A stretch of DNA of 64,000 nucleotides, from NCBI RefSeq assembly GCF_021462225.1, contig NC_061797.1, forward strand, positions 26,001,093 to 26,065,092, written 5' to 3'. This DNA is from Girardinichthys multiradiatus (taxonomy: Eukaryota > Chordata > Actinopteri > Cyprinodontiformes > Goodeidae). Under the pieces are notes generated by a model that was given only the letters and a program-made list of their open reading frames with translations, did not search any database and had not been told where the DNA came from. The position numbers and the translations under genes are program-made. Positions 30,299 to 40,166 of the stretch are shown piece by piece (the first letter of the stretch is position 1; each line of letters opens with the position of its first letter).

Positions 30299-31901
30299 AC
30301 TCACGTCTGAGGTTCAGAGAAAAGCTGGTTCATCTGTTCTTAAGGGCTGCTTGTGTATCCCTTGGGTTGGTTTGAGATCTTTAAATCACCCAGTACCTTG
30401 GAACTCCTGCATACTGCGAAATAGATTGTGGGCTTCAAGTTGTAGGTGTCTATGTGTGCCTGAGGTTGAAAAAGGGGCAAATGGTCATCATCTTTGGAAG
30501 AAAACAAGCACAAAAAGAAACCAGTTGCAAAATCAAAGAAATTGGTCTCGACGCATATTGTAATTTTGTATACTGCTATTGCAAAATAAAAATCTACACT
30601 GTTTCTTTATGTAGTAGTTATATCTTTAATATTTCTTTACTTGTAAACTTTAACTAACCGGCACACACAAGTATGTTTGAGCAGCTCCGTGGATTTATTT
30701 TCTGTAGTCTACAGCACAGTCTCACCCATCATCTTGCATTAATTCTTCTCAGTAAATCAAAAATAACACGCTCATCACCATATTTTGTTATTTCCATATT
30801 TCATGCATGGTAATTTTGTTTGCTACAATAATTTGTAACAACTTCATATGTATTGGCTGTTTGGTGCTGCAAACGTTTATCATCGCAAGAAAATCACTTG
30901 CTTCCAAAAAAATCAATTAGAGACTCAGACTCAAAAGGCAAAGGCATGTTACACAGTGCTGTCTACTACATATTGCGTCACACTGTTCAATGTGAATGTA
31001 CAGGATGATGGTGCACTTTACTTTGAATTATGTAATGGGAAGATTTAAAGCTGGACATACTTTATTGTGCCTTTGAAGATGAATTCCAATGTTAAAGTTT
31101 GGCAACAAAACAACTTGAACTTGAATTAATTTTTGTGTTTCTTGCTGTCCTCACGTTCCCTGAAGATATTTCTCTAAATTTCATTTGCCTAAGGCATACA
31201 TTCAGATTTTTTTTAAACACAATGAGTTGCAGAAAATTCAAGAGTTTGTATCGAAAGTGCTTATTGCTGGAAAATGTTTCAGTAATGGTCCATCTATAGT
31301 TAAATTATGATGTGCCCTACAACTTCACTCTGCTTATGACCTTCAGAGTTTATTAACAACACATGAACAACAATCGACTTCTTGCCAACAAAGAGTGTGA
31401 ATTCACCTTTTGTTTCCACACATATTGTTTTTTTCTTTTATAAACTTTATGCCCCATATAGGAGTTTAATACATTCCTCATCTAACTGGCTGTAAATCAG
31501 TATATTTGCACATATCACGTTTTTATTCACAATATTGGTCTGCGCTTGGGTCAGGATCTTCTTTTGTTAAATGTAAAGTAGTAGATATTCTATTTTACAA
31601 CCATTTAAAAAAATGCTGAATGACAGCAAAGAACAATCTCTGATACCGCTATTGTTATGTGGGTTATGAGAAGATCTTTAACAAATGTGCTATTCTTGTA
31701 CTCAGTTGTGTTCTATTTGAAATTTCTATTTCCAAATGGTTGATACTCTTGCTGTAAAGTCTATGCTATTCTCACATGTGTCCAGGACCCGAAGGTTCTG
31801 TCATTTTCTGGTTTCAGTGCTCTCGTCATTATGTACAGTCAATGGTGTACAATTTTACTCTGGTGGTATAAACAAAGTCCTTTGATCATGAAGAAAATAA
31901 A
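30299..31901 (+). other. tub: tub 3' UTR (inferred)
   Basis: No other gene is seen after the tub stop. An AATAAA lies at 30585-30590, 287 nt past the stop, and another at 31896-31901. The proximal one gives a short 3' UTR and the distal one about 1.6 kb; which is used cannot be told from sequence. Confidence 0.5.
30585..30590 (+). terminator. tub: tub proximal polyadenylation signal candidate
   Basis: Canonical AATAAA 287 nt after the tub stop codon, followed by T-rich sequence (tgtttctttatg). A distal AATAAA at 31896-31901 is an alternative. Confidence 0.5.
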
Positions 31902-32016
31902 CGTATGGTATGTCAAATGAAACATCCTGGATTCTGTTGATCATCTCTTCCTACTAGTAAATGCCACAAAAGAATCGGTCATATTTTTTTCAGCTGCTAT
32001 TTTTTGGGGTGAGGCC

Positions 32017-32064
32017 CATTGTTGTTTCAGATATTTCATTACAGAAATGTCTGAAACAACAATG
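32017..32064. repeat. 20-bp inverted repeat between tub and ric3
   Basis: The left arm 'cattgttgtttcagatattt' (32017-32036) matches the inverse of the right arm 'aaatgtctgaaacaacaatg' (32045-32064) with one mismatch and an 8-nt loop. No transposon features were found around it. Confidence 0.65.
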
Positions 32065-32097
32065 CTGGACTGAAACCAAGCATATTAAATTGGAATA

Positions 32098-32235
32098 GAG
32101 TCCTGACCCCGGAGACCTATGCTGCATAGTATGTGGTTGCCCCACTTCCTGTCTGCCTACTTTGGAAAAATAAAAGTAAAGGTGACTAGTGCTGCAAAAA
32201 ATACAAAAAAAAACAAAAAACAAAACAAAATCACA
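32098..32235 (+). repeat. SINE family 2, 3' part
   Basis: Shares 'cccacttcctgtctgcctac' and 'aaaggtgactagtgctgc' with the copies at 29062 and 35422, and ends in an A-rich tail. The tRNA-like head is missing. Confidence 0.65.
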
Positions 32236-33406
32236 CTGAATGTGTCTAATAAAAAAATGATGTTGCTGCAGAGCTGGAGTGTAGCGACTGTACTTTTAAA
32301 ATTACACAGCAGAGTTTATTATCCAGTTAAAACGTGAGCACTTGAGTTGCTCACATCACACAAATGTAAAACACAGATCAAAAGTTTTTTCAGCTCAGGA
32401 GTCAAGTTAAGATTCCTGACTGGACTATAAATGATTTTATAAAGCACACACGATTTGATGATAAAAAGCTGCATGATAGGAATTGGTGGTGGACATAATC
32501 ATAAATGTTAGTGGACATGCCTTGATATTTGCAAACAAGCCAATATATAAAATAAAAAACAGAACATTTCTAGTTGGAAAAATTACAAAAAAGGTTTCTT
32601 TCAGTATTTCTAAAAAGATTTTCCAACATGCTTAAAATTAGGTCCATCATTATTTAGCAAAATCACAATGCATGTATTTTCTCACTAAATCATGGTCATT
32701 GTCTTTGGTAATGTTATTTGCCAGCAAAAACTGTTGATAGCTTTTTCTTGCAGAGAAATCATTTCAATGAGGAGTTTGGATAATCTGTGGTGCTCTCAGA
32801 GCACCCATGATGCTGCAGTGTAATCTATACTGCTGAGCCAAACCAATCCGCAAGGAGGAGCAAAATATTCCTATTTCGGTACTAAAAAGCGCCTTCTATG
32901 GTGTACTGAATTGTCTGCTGGCAGGATGTTGGCAACAAATTCTGTGCAATGTGGTGACTGAAATTTTTTTGGCTTGTTTCTGAAATTTGTCATGTGAACC
33001 AAGCAGACTTTCATTTTTAACAAGAAGGGATTTGTTTCTGAATTTCCCCCATTTACAGCAAAGCTTTAGCTCTCTGTCACAGCTGTGAAAAACCCATTAT
33101 GATAATATGTGAAAGAAGGAATTTACAACGTTTCAAATACATAGTGATACAAAGGCAATCGGAGTATTTAAAAACATTCATTCTTATCTAGCTATCTGTT
33201 AGTGTTTGATTATAAAGAATCAAATGCAGAGTCAGTAAATGCAAAAACATTTCTGTAAACTAATGACATTCCACACTCAACACAAATTAATTTCACTATT
33301 GATTAGATATGTAATATGCACATGTGTGTAATAAACTTCAATGAACTTGATCATAATTTTCTGCAATGACCTTGGTTAGATCTGTCCTGTAAATTATAGG
33401 AAATAT
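32236..33406. other. tub-ric3 intergenic, nothing recognised
   Basis: AT-rich DNA between the convergent genes with no coding or repeat signal that I could support. Confidence 0.5.
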
Positions 33407-33540
33407 CAATTCATCTATTGTCCATACCTGCTTGTCCTTGCAGGGTTGCAGGGTCGCTGATGTCTATCTCCAGTAGTTGTTGGGGCGAGAGGTGTGGTAC
33501 ACTGTGGACAGTTTGCCAGTTCATTACAGATTATAAGGAA
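33407..33540 (-). repeat. SINE family 1, tail part
   Basis: Carries 'atctattgtccatacctgct', 'tgtccttgcagggttgcagg' and 'gatgtctatctccagtagt', the tail-side blocks of family 1. The head is missing. Confidence 0.65.
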
Positions 33541-33610
33541 TATATAGGAGCAAAAGTAATCCTATGAAAAAAACAAAAACCTTTTTCAGTATTATCTTTA
33601 GCTGACTGTT

Positions 33611-33616
33611 TTTATT
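33611..33616 (-). terminator. ric3: ric3 polyadenylation signal candidate
   Basis: TTTATT on the + strand reads AATAAA on the minus strand, about 95 nt past the ric3 stop codon. A short 3' UTR would end here and would not overlap the tub transcript. Confidence 0.5.
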
Positions 33617-33709
33617 TGTGAAACATCATGTCTCAGTTAAGTTTTGTTTGGCGTTTAAACGTTTGAGGGATAACTGTTTTTTCATGGACTGAAATATTTT
33701 GCTGTAAAA

Positions 33710-34479
33710 CTATCTTTCTCTTCTGTTTCGCATCCTTAGGCCACTCTGCTCGACCTCTTTAGGGACATCTTCATGAATCTGAGCTTCGTCTTCCACTGGT
33801 GCCAAAGTTAGCAAATACTCCCCTTCAACCTCTTCTGCTTGTTCCTCTGGATTTGAAGAGCTTTCACAGCTAAACAGCAGACTTTCTGCCTCCATCAGAG
33901 GATCATCATCATCTTCCTCTTCTACTTCTGTCCCCTCCTCCATCTCATCTTCCGTTTCTTCTTCCTCCCCTTCCTCATAGCTATCCTCTTTGGGGTAATT
34001 GAACACATGTCTTTTGTCACTGAAGGTTATTTGCTTTTTTGCTTCCTTGTGTCGTTGCAGCGCTTTGCTCGCCTCAAAACCAACTTTTTCCTGCTTTCTT
34101 CCAGAAACAGGAGGAGCAGGACTGAGCAATTGTTTCTTTTCAGCTTCTTCTTGTTCTTCCTCCTCTTCGTCCTCCTCCACATATTTATGCTCTTTGTCCT
34201 CTTCTGTTTGCTCCACTTCCTCCTCTATTTCCCCAACTTCTTCATCTACTTCACCCTCTTGTTCCTCCTCATCTAAATCATCTTCTTTTTCCTGTTCCTC
34301 CTCATCTTCCTCTTGCACAATAGAGAGTTTCCTGGCCATGATCTCTTCCTCCTCCTGCTCCATGCTCTCTGCAAGGGCCTCAGCAGTGGGTTGGCTGGGG
34401 TATTCCTCCAGCCTGATGGTCTCATACTTATGTCTATGACAGGGATCATCATATGCTGGGTAAGTCTCCTCTGGATAGC
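33710..34479 (-). CDS. ric3: ric3 last exon, Glu-rich C-terminal tail
   Basis: Acceptor 'aacacag' ends at 34480. The exon completes a glycine and reads 'YPEETYPAYDDPCHRHKYET', then long Glu/Asp runs broken by 'SPAPPVSGRKQEKVGFEASK' and 'ITFSDKRHVFNYP', ending 'RMRNRRER' and TAG at 33710-33712. At 255 residues it is over half the protein. The acidic composition invites chance frames on the + strand, which I do not count as genes. Confidence 0.93.
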
Positions 34480-37400
34480 CTGTGTTAATGGAGCATTGAA
34501 AAAGTTAACTTTACATTAAAATATGCTTTTGGTTTCAGTAGAGGCAAACCCTGCTGCTTGAACATCTTTTCCTGAAATTATTAGAGGAGCTTAAGGGCTT
34601 GTAAGCATATACCTTCCCAATCTGAACTGTAAGGGACCTCCTCAGCCTCCATCTCAGGAGAGGCTCCCTCCAAACGGCCCTCCTGCATCAGCAGTGTGAT
34701 CTGTCGGAGTTGCCTCAGGAGTGTTTCTTCCTTCTTTGATATGGAAGCTTTGCTCTTGCGCCTTCTGCCGCTATAAAGCAGCACAAGTAAATGCAACAAT
34801 ATCAGACACGTCACTATAAAAATGCTAGTTGTGAGTTATGTATTATACTTTTTGGGTCTTAAATTTCTGAATGTTTTTGATTTTTGTAGAAATGTCAAGT
34901 TTGTCTTCTGAGGCTCTGGCGTGAATGATTACCCTTTTATTGTTTTTTTTTTTTCTAATTTTGGAGTTGCTCCATAGTATGTGGCTGCTTGTTGTGACAG
35001 CTCAACTACTTTACAAGGTATTTTTTCTTTTGAGATTTTTGTTCTACATTTTCTTTTTGAAAAATATTACTTCTTTTTAAACTGGTGGCCATTTATGATT
35101 CATAACCAAAGGGGCAGTTATTCACAAGCGGGACTTTTCAAAGGCTCAAATAATGCCCAAACCTAAACCCCAAATCCAATATGAGCTAAAGAGATGTTTG
35201 GGATGCAGAGAAGGAGGAAGTTCAAACTATCTATTTTATTTTTGCAAACAAAATGGAGGAACTTGAAGCACTGACAAGGACCCAGCCAGAATATCCAGAA
35301 TGTTATATGTGTTTCACTGAAGGCCTGTACAAAATTTAATTTCACCTGGGATAGATAAAGTATTTTTGAACTGAATCACATTTACTTTCTGAGTAAAGGA
35401 TTCTGTTATAAAATATGACCGAAGGAGGCAGTGGCACATGGGTAAAGAACGCAAGCCACAGAGGCTGCAGACCTCAACATCATGGATTTGAGTCTGGGCA
35501 GTTGACCTTTGCTTCATGTCTTCCCCCTCTCCTCACCCCATTTCCTGTCGGTCAACTTACAAAATAAAGGCCGTTGGTGCCACAAAATAAAATAAAATGA
35601 CTAAAGGAGACATTCCTTCTTCCTAAACATGACCCAATGCAGATAATTACCTACAGGGGTGAGCAAAATAAAGGCTTGAAAATGTCTCCTGTATTTTAGT
35701 CTCCAATATGTAAACTTAACTGCAGCTTTAACTTGCAACAATTCCAACAAATGATTTCTATTGCTAAAACAGATGTTGTGTGTTGCCTATGTAAGAAGGA
35801 AACCTTGTTTGGGAGTAGTTTTTACCCTTCTGATCGTTTTCCAATGTGTCAGTTTTAATCAGATTCATGTTTTTGGTGTTTTTCATGATTAGAAGCAAAA
35901 TACTGGATGTCCATGGGGAAAAAAAATTCATTCTTACCTTGAAGAACAGTGAGTCCTCTCAGAGACAATCCTCTCCAACATAATTTCTGTTCTTAGAAGT
36001 TTCTCCTGAAGCCTGGCAAGCTCATAATCAGTAGCTAAACATTTTATAAGAATCCTCGTATTAATATTTCCAAAAACTACATGCACAAATCTTTTCAGTA
36101 GATCAATAGATATTCAAGGTCACTTTGGTATGCTTTCAAAGTTATTCAGCTCTTATGTGTTTAAGCTCGCTTAACAGATTTTTTGGGTAACATTTTACTG
36201 AGAAGAACTTTAAACAACGGCAGAATTAGTTTTCAAAAATCTTCCAAAAATTAAACTGCTCAAAAGTAAAGTCTAAAATAGACTCAAAGCTAACAAACAC
36301 TTTCTGTGCCTGAATGAACTTACCACTTGTATTTGATATGTTTGTTGTCCTCTCTGTAAAATAGTGTCCTGATTTATTCACTTTTCCCTTACATGTTAGC
36401 TGTAAACAAAGAGACAATTATGATTACCTTAAGGCAGTACCACAATAGGCAAATACATAACAGCTTTTAAAATATTTACATTTTATTATTTATATAAAAC
36501 TCAATCTGTTTGACAGCAAACATGTTACGTTTAACTGAGTACAAAGGTGGAAAAAACGCCACAACATTGACTAAATATGAGTAAAATAATCTACAAATTA
36601 GACAGCTTTGTTGTAGTGATTACCTTATACATAATATAAAGGATGTACAGCAGAATCCCAAAACCATATATTGGAATGACTTGAGCCATCAGGTTGTATT
36701 TCTTGCCCCGCCCAATGCTTTTTACTTTAGCCATGGCTTCAACGGTGTGTGTGAAGGAGCGAGAAGGATCTACCTCCCACTGCTCTGGGTCGTCTGACAC
36801 TGACAACTGATGCATACCGGAAGGATAAAACCCAGGTCCAACTGCAGGAGAAAAAACACAATTACTCAATCACTGCTTAATTTTATTCTGCAAACATTTC
36901 TCTCTAACTCACTTTTTTCTTCATTGGCTACTAATGAAGTTGTGCAGATCAAAGCTTGGGAGCCGCATGGTGAGCTGCAGTTTGTTTTTTAATAATAACA
37001 ATATTAATGCTTATAACTTACAGAAAATGTCCAGACATGGAGCAGATGAAAAAACAAGAGGAACCAGTGGAGAACAATGAAAACCAGAGGGTATAAATAC
37101 AGAGGTTGAGTGGACCAATTAAACATGGGAGCTAATCGGGAGAAATCTGGAGCAGCGGGTAAGAAATAAAATGCAGAGCTGCAGAAAGAGGGGTACTAAT
37201 TAACACAGATGAGCAGGGAGTCCCGGGAAGTAATAAAAACATCTGAACACCATAAGGAACCTAAACTACACTGAACAAAAAAACTAAAAAATAACAGCAA
37301 CTGTAGAACATAAAATGCGGAGGAAACAGATCACTAAAGAAACTCAAAACCTAGCACAGGAGAATCATAACACATAGTTTGCATATTCTCCCTTTGCATG

Positions 37401-40166
37401 TGTCGGCCCTCCCTGGGTGCTTCCTCCCACAGTCCAGAAACAGGACTGTTATGTTAATTGGTCTCTCTAAACTGTGTGCGTGTAGGATTGCATGTCTGTC
37501 TGTGTGATGGACTGGCAACCTGTACATGCTGTACCGCACCCCGACGCAAATACCCGCTGAAGATGGGACCAGCACCCGCAGGACCCTGCAAGAATAAGTG
37601 GGTATGGACAATGGATGCTTATACTGTATTCTTCCCTGTACTCTATGCTCTTTCTTTACGTTTTGTCTAAACTTAAAATTATGAACGTATCTTAAAGAAA
37701 ACATTCTGAGAAGCATAAAGATGTTTGGGCATGAAATGCAATTACATGATCAATAACATGATTACACATTTTTCTATGAAGTACATATAAATAAAAACTA
37801 ACTGTAATTCTGGATGCCCTGCGATGGACTGGCGACCTGTCCAGGGCGTACCCCGCCTGTCGCCCATAGACTGCTGGAGATAGGCTCCAGCATCCCCGCG
37901 ACCTACTATTAAAGAAGCGGTATAGAAAATGATTGACTGACTGACTGTAATTTTGAATTAGCTATGTGGTGACATTAGTTTTTAAAAACGTGCTTCATAA
38001 TTGCAGATAGGGCAAAGAAAAACCTAAACCAAAACCCAAAAACAACTCAACAACATGACATCATTTTACATCACCATATTTATCTGCAGATTATGCTGTT
38101 ATACCATATTATATAAATTGTTCATAGTTTTGAGAATGTTGTGCTTAATAAACAGACCTGCCTTTTTTTCCTGTTACCTTTGGATGGCAGTGACCATGTT
38201 AGCATTTTGGAGATGGTCATTAGTCACAGATGGATTTTGGATGAATATGGCTGGAAGAAGAAGAGACTCCTGTAGAAGAAAAATTGTATTTTCTAAAGAT
38301 AGAGAACAATGATAACCAATCAATACGTATGATGCTTGTCTCTCTTATAAGGCTAAATTAAAAAAGCAGACTGAATGGTCATCATTGTTCTCTTTCTTTG
38401 GAAAATACAATTATTCTTCAGCAATTTTAAATGTTTGCAGTAATAATGTGATATTCTTTTGTTATAAGGATTTATTTTTGTAATTAAATTGAAGTTCCTA
38501 GCAAACTCTAGTTGTTTTCTATCACCAATATAAATATATATACATAAAATGTCTGTAATATTTGGTTTCTAACCAAACAACATTTGTTTAATTTTACCAT
38601 TAGTAATGACATGGAATATTTGAGTTCTAGTAGTTCCTATTTACATTTTCAAATGCTTTGACCTGGAAATTTGCTTTTTGTTAAATTTTTCAGATGTTAT
38701 ATCAATTTAATTTTTAAATCCTGTGATTGAAGTTGACATAAAAAACTAACTAAATGGGACTTCAGTAAACCAGTGAAGTTGTATAAAATCCTATGAACGT
38801 CAGATGATAGATGTCCACTTTATATGCTTGAATTTAATAACATTTTAATGTAAAAATACAAAGAAGAAGTCTAACTGTTAATTTAACTACTTTTTAAAGT
38901 TCAAATTGCAGAGTTTTAAATCTCCAAACATGCACCCACCATTATTTTCAGAATAAAGTGTTCTATGACTTAAAATAACATGTTTAAAGAAAAACACATG
39001 GTGATACAACAATAACTTATCTTTGGAAAAATTTAGCAGAATTGTTTTTTCAGCTACTTAGACTCATTTCATTATCCTGCTGCATAACTCAAGTGAGTTT
39101 GAGCTCAAGGTCACAAACTGATTCTTCTTTATAATTGTCTGGTAGAGAGCAGAATTGATGGGCATCATGATCATCATCATGAATATCATCAAGCTGATTT
39201 GGGAAAATGTGAGATTGCTCTTTGTGTTCCTTTTGGGCAGCTGTGGTTTCGTCATTGACAATCTCCTAACAACTCTATTTTTGCCTGGTCTCGTTCTTAT
39301 TGTTGAATAAAGACCTCTGACCTTAGCTAAGGTAGGTGAGGCCTGAAGTGTACTAGATATCGTTCTGGGTTGTTTTGTGCTGTCATACGTGAGTTGTTGC
39401 TGAAGTTCTGGAGTTATTTTTAAAAGTAGACCACTCTTTGGAAGGTTTACCACTATTCCATGTTTTCTCTATGCATAGATAATGGCTCCTACTGTGATTC
39501 GCTAGTGTCCCGCTTTGTAATCCTCTCCGGACTGATAGACTTTGTTTCTTGTCTGTTCTTTCATTTCTTTAGATTAGTGCATGATGTGTTACTTTTTGAG
39601 ATCGTTTTTATCCACATCATGTTGTCAGACAGAATGTTTGATCATAATGGTCAAGCCCAGTTGTGGCAAATACTGTGTTTGGTGGGTGTTCCTTGGGGCC
39701 AGGTTTGTTTGGATATTTTTCGGGATTATTCTTTTCTATTGCTTTTTGTATTGGCTTAGGTTTACTTTGTCTGATATAAAGATTTGTTGCATCTGAAACA
39801 TTAAAGTGTGTCAACGACACAAAAACAGAAGAAAGCTATAGGGGCAAATGTTTTTCTGGTGCTGCACATAAACTTTTTTATCACATGAACATGTATAACA
39901 AACCATTACGTTACATTAAACACATCTACAGCATGGTGGTTTTTAGCCCTGGCCGATCCTCTATATAGCACCAGCTGACAACAACAACAGAGACTGAAGA
40001 TGGAGCAGGATGGAGGTGGATGGATGATGACCTGATAAACCGCCTTACCCTCAGGCTGGGTCCTCTCCATTTTTCCTCTGGGTAAAAACATCCTGGGCAG
40101 GAATAGAGACAAACAAAGAACAGAGCATGATATAAGAGTAACCTTCTGACAAGTTGTAATGGCCAT
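33710..40166 (-). CDS. ric3: ric3, acetylcholine receptor chaperone (complete)
   Basis: Six minus-strand exons (40166-40049, 36841-36624, 36399-36324, 36034-35938, 34770-34613, 34479-33710) join with matching phases to 478 residues. Residues 8-28 are an N-terminal hydrophobic segment; residues 91-111 (within 'LMAQVIPIYGFGILLYILYI') are the conserved second membrane segment; residues 141-163 form the predicted coiled coil; 'EVPYSSDWEGYPEETYPAYD' is the conserved block near 215-233. The last exon adds a long Glu/Asp-rich tail. Family knowledge: RIC3 is an endoplasmic reticulum membrane chaperone that assists folding and assembly of nicotinic acetylcholine (notably alpha-7) and 5-HT3 receptors. 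It is longer than human RIC3 (about 370 residues), mainly because of the acidic tail. It is convergent with tub, as in human. I cannot tell ric3a from ric3b. Confidence 0.94.
34613..34770 (-). CDS. ric3: ric3 exon 5
   Basis: Acceptor 'tttatag' precedes 34770. Reads 'GRRRKSKASISKKEETLLRQ', 'LRQITLLMQEGRLEG' and 'EEVPYSSDWE', matching the RIC3 block 'LLHQLREITRVMKEG'. Donor 'g|gtatat' follows 34613. Confidence 0.92.
34771..35937. other. ric3 intron 4 with a SINE
   Basis: AT-rich intron of ric3. The only recognised element is the family 2 SINE at 35422-35605. Confidence 0.5.
35422..35605 (+). repeat. tRNA-derived SINE, family 2
   Basis: A-box-like 'agtggcacatgggtaaagaa' and B-box-like 'ggatttgagtct' (35484-35495), then 'cctctcctcaccccatttcc' and 'aaaataaaggccgttggtgc' and a (AAAAT)n tail. 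Antisense to ric3. Confidence 0.75.
35938..36034 (-). CDS. ric3: ric3 exon 4, coiled coil
   Basis: Acceptor 'atgtttag' precedes 36034. Reads 'TDYELARLQEKLLRTEIMLE' then 'RIVSERTHCSS', matching the RIC3 coiled-coil segment (human 'FELAQLQEKLKETE'). Donor 'ag|gtaaga' follows 35938. Confidence 0.92.
36324..36399 (-). CDS. ric3: ric3 exon 3
   Basis: Acceptor 'ttgtttacag' precedes 36399. Reads 'LTCKGKVNKSGHYFTERTTN' then 'ISNTS', the cytosolic segment after the second membrane helix. Donor 'g|gtaagt' follows 36324. Found by phase matching as well as weak similarity. Confidence 0.88.
36624..36841 (-). CDS. ric3: ric3 exon 2, conserved membrane segment
   Basis: Acceptor 'tctcctgcag' precedes 36841. 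Encodes a linker 'GPGFYPSGMHQLSVSDDPEQ', a basic stretch and the hallmark 'LMAQVIPIYGFGILLYILYI'. Donor 'aag|gtaatc' follows 36624. The hydrophobic run is about 20 residues. Confidence 0.94.
37030..37370. repeat. purine-rich dispersed repeat in ric3 intron 1
   Basis: A strongly purine-rich + strand block ('gaggaaccagtggagaacaa', 'agagggtataaatacagagg', 'aggagaatcataacac') that resembles the block at 53225-53760 and, in inverse, 47695-48180. It looks like a non-autonomous mobile element; class unknown. Confidence 0.45.
37371..37616 (+). repeat. SINE family 1 fragment
   Basis: Carries the family 1 middle part in + orientation ('tcccacagtccagaaacagg', 'gtgatggactggcaacctgt') and ends 'gggtatggacaatggatg', the tail side. 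Confidence 0.65.
37806..37955 (+). repeat. SINE family 1, 3' half with (TGAC)n tail
   Basis: Reads 'gatggactggcgacctgtcc', 'gactgctggagataggctcc' and 'gaagcggtatagaaaatgat', then (TGAC)n. A second family 1 piece lies 190 bp upstream. Confidence 0.7.
38275..38419. repeat. 39-bp imperfect inverted repeat (hairpin) in ric3 intron 1
   Basis: Arms at 38275-38313 and 38381-38419 match in inverse at 36 of 39 positions, with a 67-nt loop. The mismatches are spread out. No TA or other target duplication was seen, so both a foldback element and a transcribed hairpin are possible. Confidence 0.7.
38420..39089. other. ric3 intron 1, nothing recognised
   Basis: Very AT-rich intron without recognisable structure. 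Confidence 0.5.
39090..39866 (-). mobile_element. Decayed Tc1-like transposon
   Basis: Blocks such as 'gaaggtttaccactattcca', 'tttctctatgcatagataat', 'tgattcgctagtgtcccgct' and the end-like 'ggggcaaatgtttttctgg' recur in the remnant at 57350-58207 in the same order. They are antisense to a Tc1-like transposase. No frame survives. Confidence 0.55.
40049..40166 (-). CDS. ric3: ric3 exon 1, N-terminal hydrophobic segment
   Basis: ATG at 40166-40164. Reads 'MAITTCQKVTLISCSVLCLS' then 'LFLPRMFLPRGKMERTQPE'. The pattern (hydrophobic stretch, LFLPR, FLPRGK) matches the RIC3 N-terminus (human LLLPKAFLSRGK). Donor 'g|gtaagg' follows 40049, and its phase fits exon 2. The 5' UTR and promoter lie upstream of 40166 but cannot be delimited. 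Confidence 0.93.

Noticed and set aside
34007..34276. Hydrophobic Phe/Leu-rich + strand frame resembling a membrane protein
   Set aside because: Another antisense reading of the acidic ric3 exon; hydrophobicity is a by-product of CTT/TTC codons.
33999..34439. Long + strand frame rich in Ser/Cys opposite the ric3 last exon
   Set aside because: It is the antisense of the Glu-rich coding repeat (GAG/GAA read backwards gives TCC/TTC). No splice sites or homology support it.
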